From Pseudoalteromonas flavipulchra NCIMB 2033 = ATCC BAA-314 (GTDB lineage Bacteria > Pseudomonadota > Gammaproteobacteria > Enterobacterales > Alteromonadaceae), in assembly GCA_000814665.1 (NCBI GenBank), contig JWIH01000017.1, positions 186,001 to 250,000 on the forward strand: a stretch of DNA of 64,000 nt, read 5' to 3'. The notes beneath the pieces were generated by a model that was given only the letters and a program-made list of their open reading frames with translations, was not told where the DNA came from and made no database searches. The number at the start of each line of letters is the position of its first letter. The stretch's first letter is position 1. Below, piece by piece: positions 63,691 through 64,000 of this stretch. The translations under genes and the position numbers were made by a program.

Positions 63691-64000
63691 CTTACCATTC
63701 AGCCTAAAAAGTTCTGTCAAATCACTCCATCCAGCCATTTCTATTACACTTCCAGCTTGAACAAGAATGATTTCAAATATAATGTAAATTGATAAAGCAT
63801 AAATACAAGTAGTTAAGAGTGCCGCGACTAGGTTTCGACCAGCCCAGAACAGGTATTCCGCTCTCGCTCCCCTTTCAATAATGGTCATGTTCTTTTGTTT
63901 TTCTAAATCGCTGCCACCAAGTTTTTCACTGTTTATCTCGTAGGCTTGTTTTACTAAGTCTAATATTTCAAAGGAATTATGTGCTATAAGTAATAGATTG
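63685..64000 (-). CDS. Integron cassette membrane protein, partial
   Basis: The frame is open to the right edge, so the start lies outside; 104 residues are visible, more than the 67 that follow the first internal ATG. A polar N-terminal part (KLGGSDLEKQKN) leads to one long hydrophobic segment (LVAALLTTCIYALSIYIIFEIIL) and a short tail. No family recognised. Confidence 0.6.
   Translation of the reverse strand, partial: NLLLIAHNSFEILDLVKQAYEINSEKLGGSDLEKQKNMTIIERGARAEYLFWAGRNLVAALLTTCIYALSIYIIFEIILVQAGSVIEMAGWSDLTELFRLNGKL

Overview
The window looks like chromosomal DNA of a marine gammaproteobacterium of the Alteromonadales, most likely Pseudoalteromonas. This is inferred from the gene set (rapA-rluA, a SO_0444-type metal exporter, cpxP-cpxRA, hppD-fahA, an S8 protease with a PA insert), the moderate GC content, MITE-like repeats and a sedentary integron tail. 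No database search was possible, so family names rest on motifs, length and gene order.

Layout. 1-6.4 kb: the end of a flotillin-like gene followed by a giant AAA ATPase. 6.4-11 kb: an fbpABC ferric-iron ABC operon behind a Fur-like box, with a fourth gene for a DyP-family protein lacking two distal catalytic residues. 11.0-12.3 kb has no protein gene. It holds what I read as a long CsrB-family small RNA (about 29 GGA motifs, a GacA/UvrY-like box upstream, a terminator downstream), followed by five hairpin-bearing repeats of about 64 bp. 12.3-18.8 kb: tapT, a GNAT, an acyltransferase, a ZntR-like regulator with its Cys-rich exporter, a hydroxyacid dehydrogenase and two small envelope proteins. 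18.9-25 kb: a hybrid kinase, a response regulator with a dead GGDEF domain, and a PIN-PhoH protein. 25.3-29.5 kb: rapA, rluA and a 6S RNA gene. 29.7-41.6 kb: tcyP, a bacteriophytochrome with its single-domain regulator, yacG, an XRE regulator, cpxP/cpxRA, a lysophospholipase, fieF, trmL and a CBS protein.

41.8-46.6 kb is rearranged: two related MITE-like elements, cysZ, a GDPD lipoprotein, a tRNA array (Phe-Thr-Phe-Thr-Phe in transcription order, plus a broken tRNA-Phe), and a beta-lactamase-family hydrolase gene split by a 263-bp TA-flanked element. 46.8-61.3 kb is mostly ordinary: a second hybrid kinase, a POT peptide transporter, the tyrosine-degradation genes hppD and fahA, an M23 peptidase-bactofilin pair, an MFS exporter, the secreted protease and yghU. 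From 62.1 kb to the right edge lies the end of an integron cassette array: three attC sites, two complete cassettes and one cut by the window edge, all read on the minus strand.

Several elements may work together. The CsrB-like RNA would be controlled by a BarA/UvrY-type system, and the kinase at 46.9 kb has the right architecture but is not proven to be BarA. The DyP-like protein probably serves the iron importer it is co-transcribed with. HppD and FahA flank homogentisate dioxygenase and maleylacetoacetate isomerase steps that are not encoded here; yghU encodes a GST-fold protein but is not assigned to that step.
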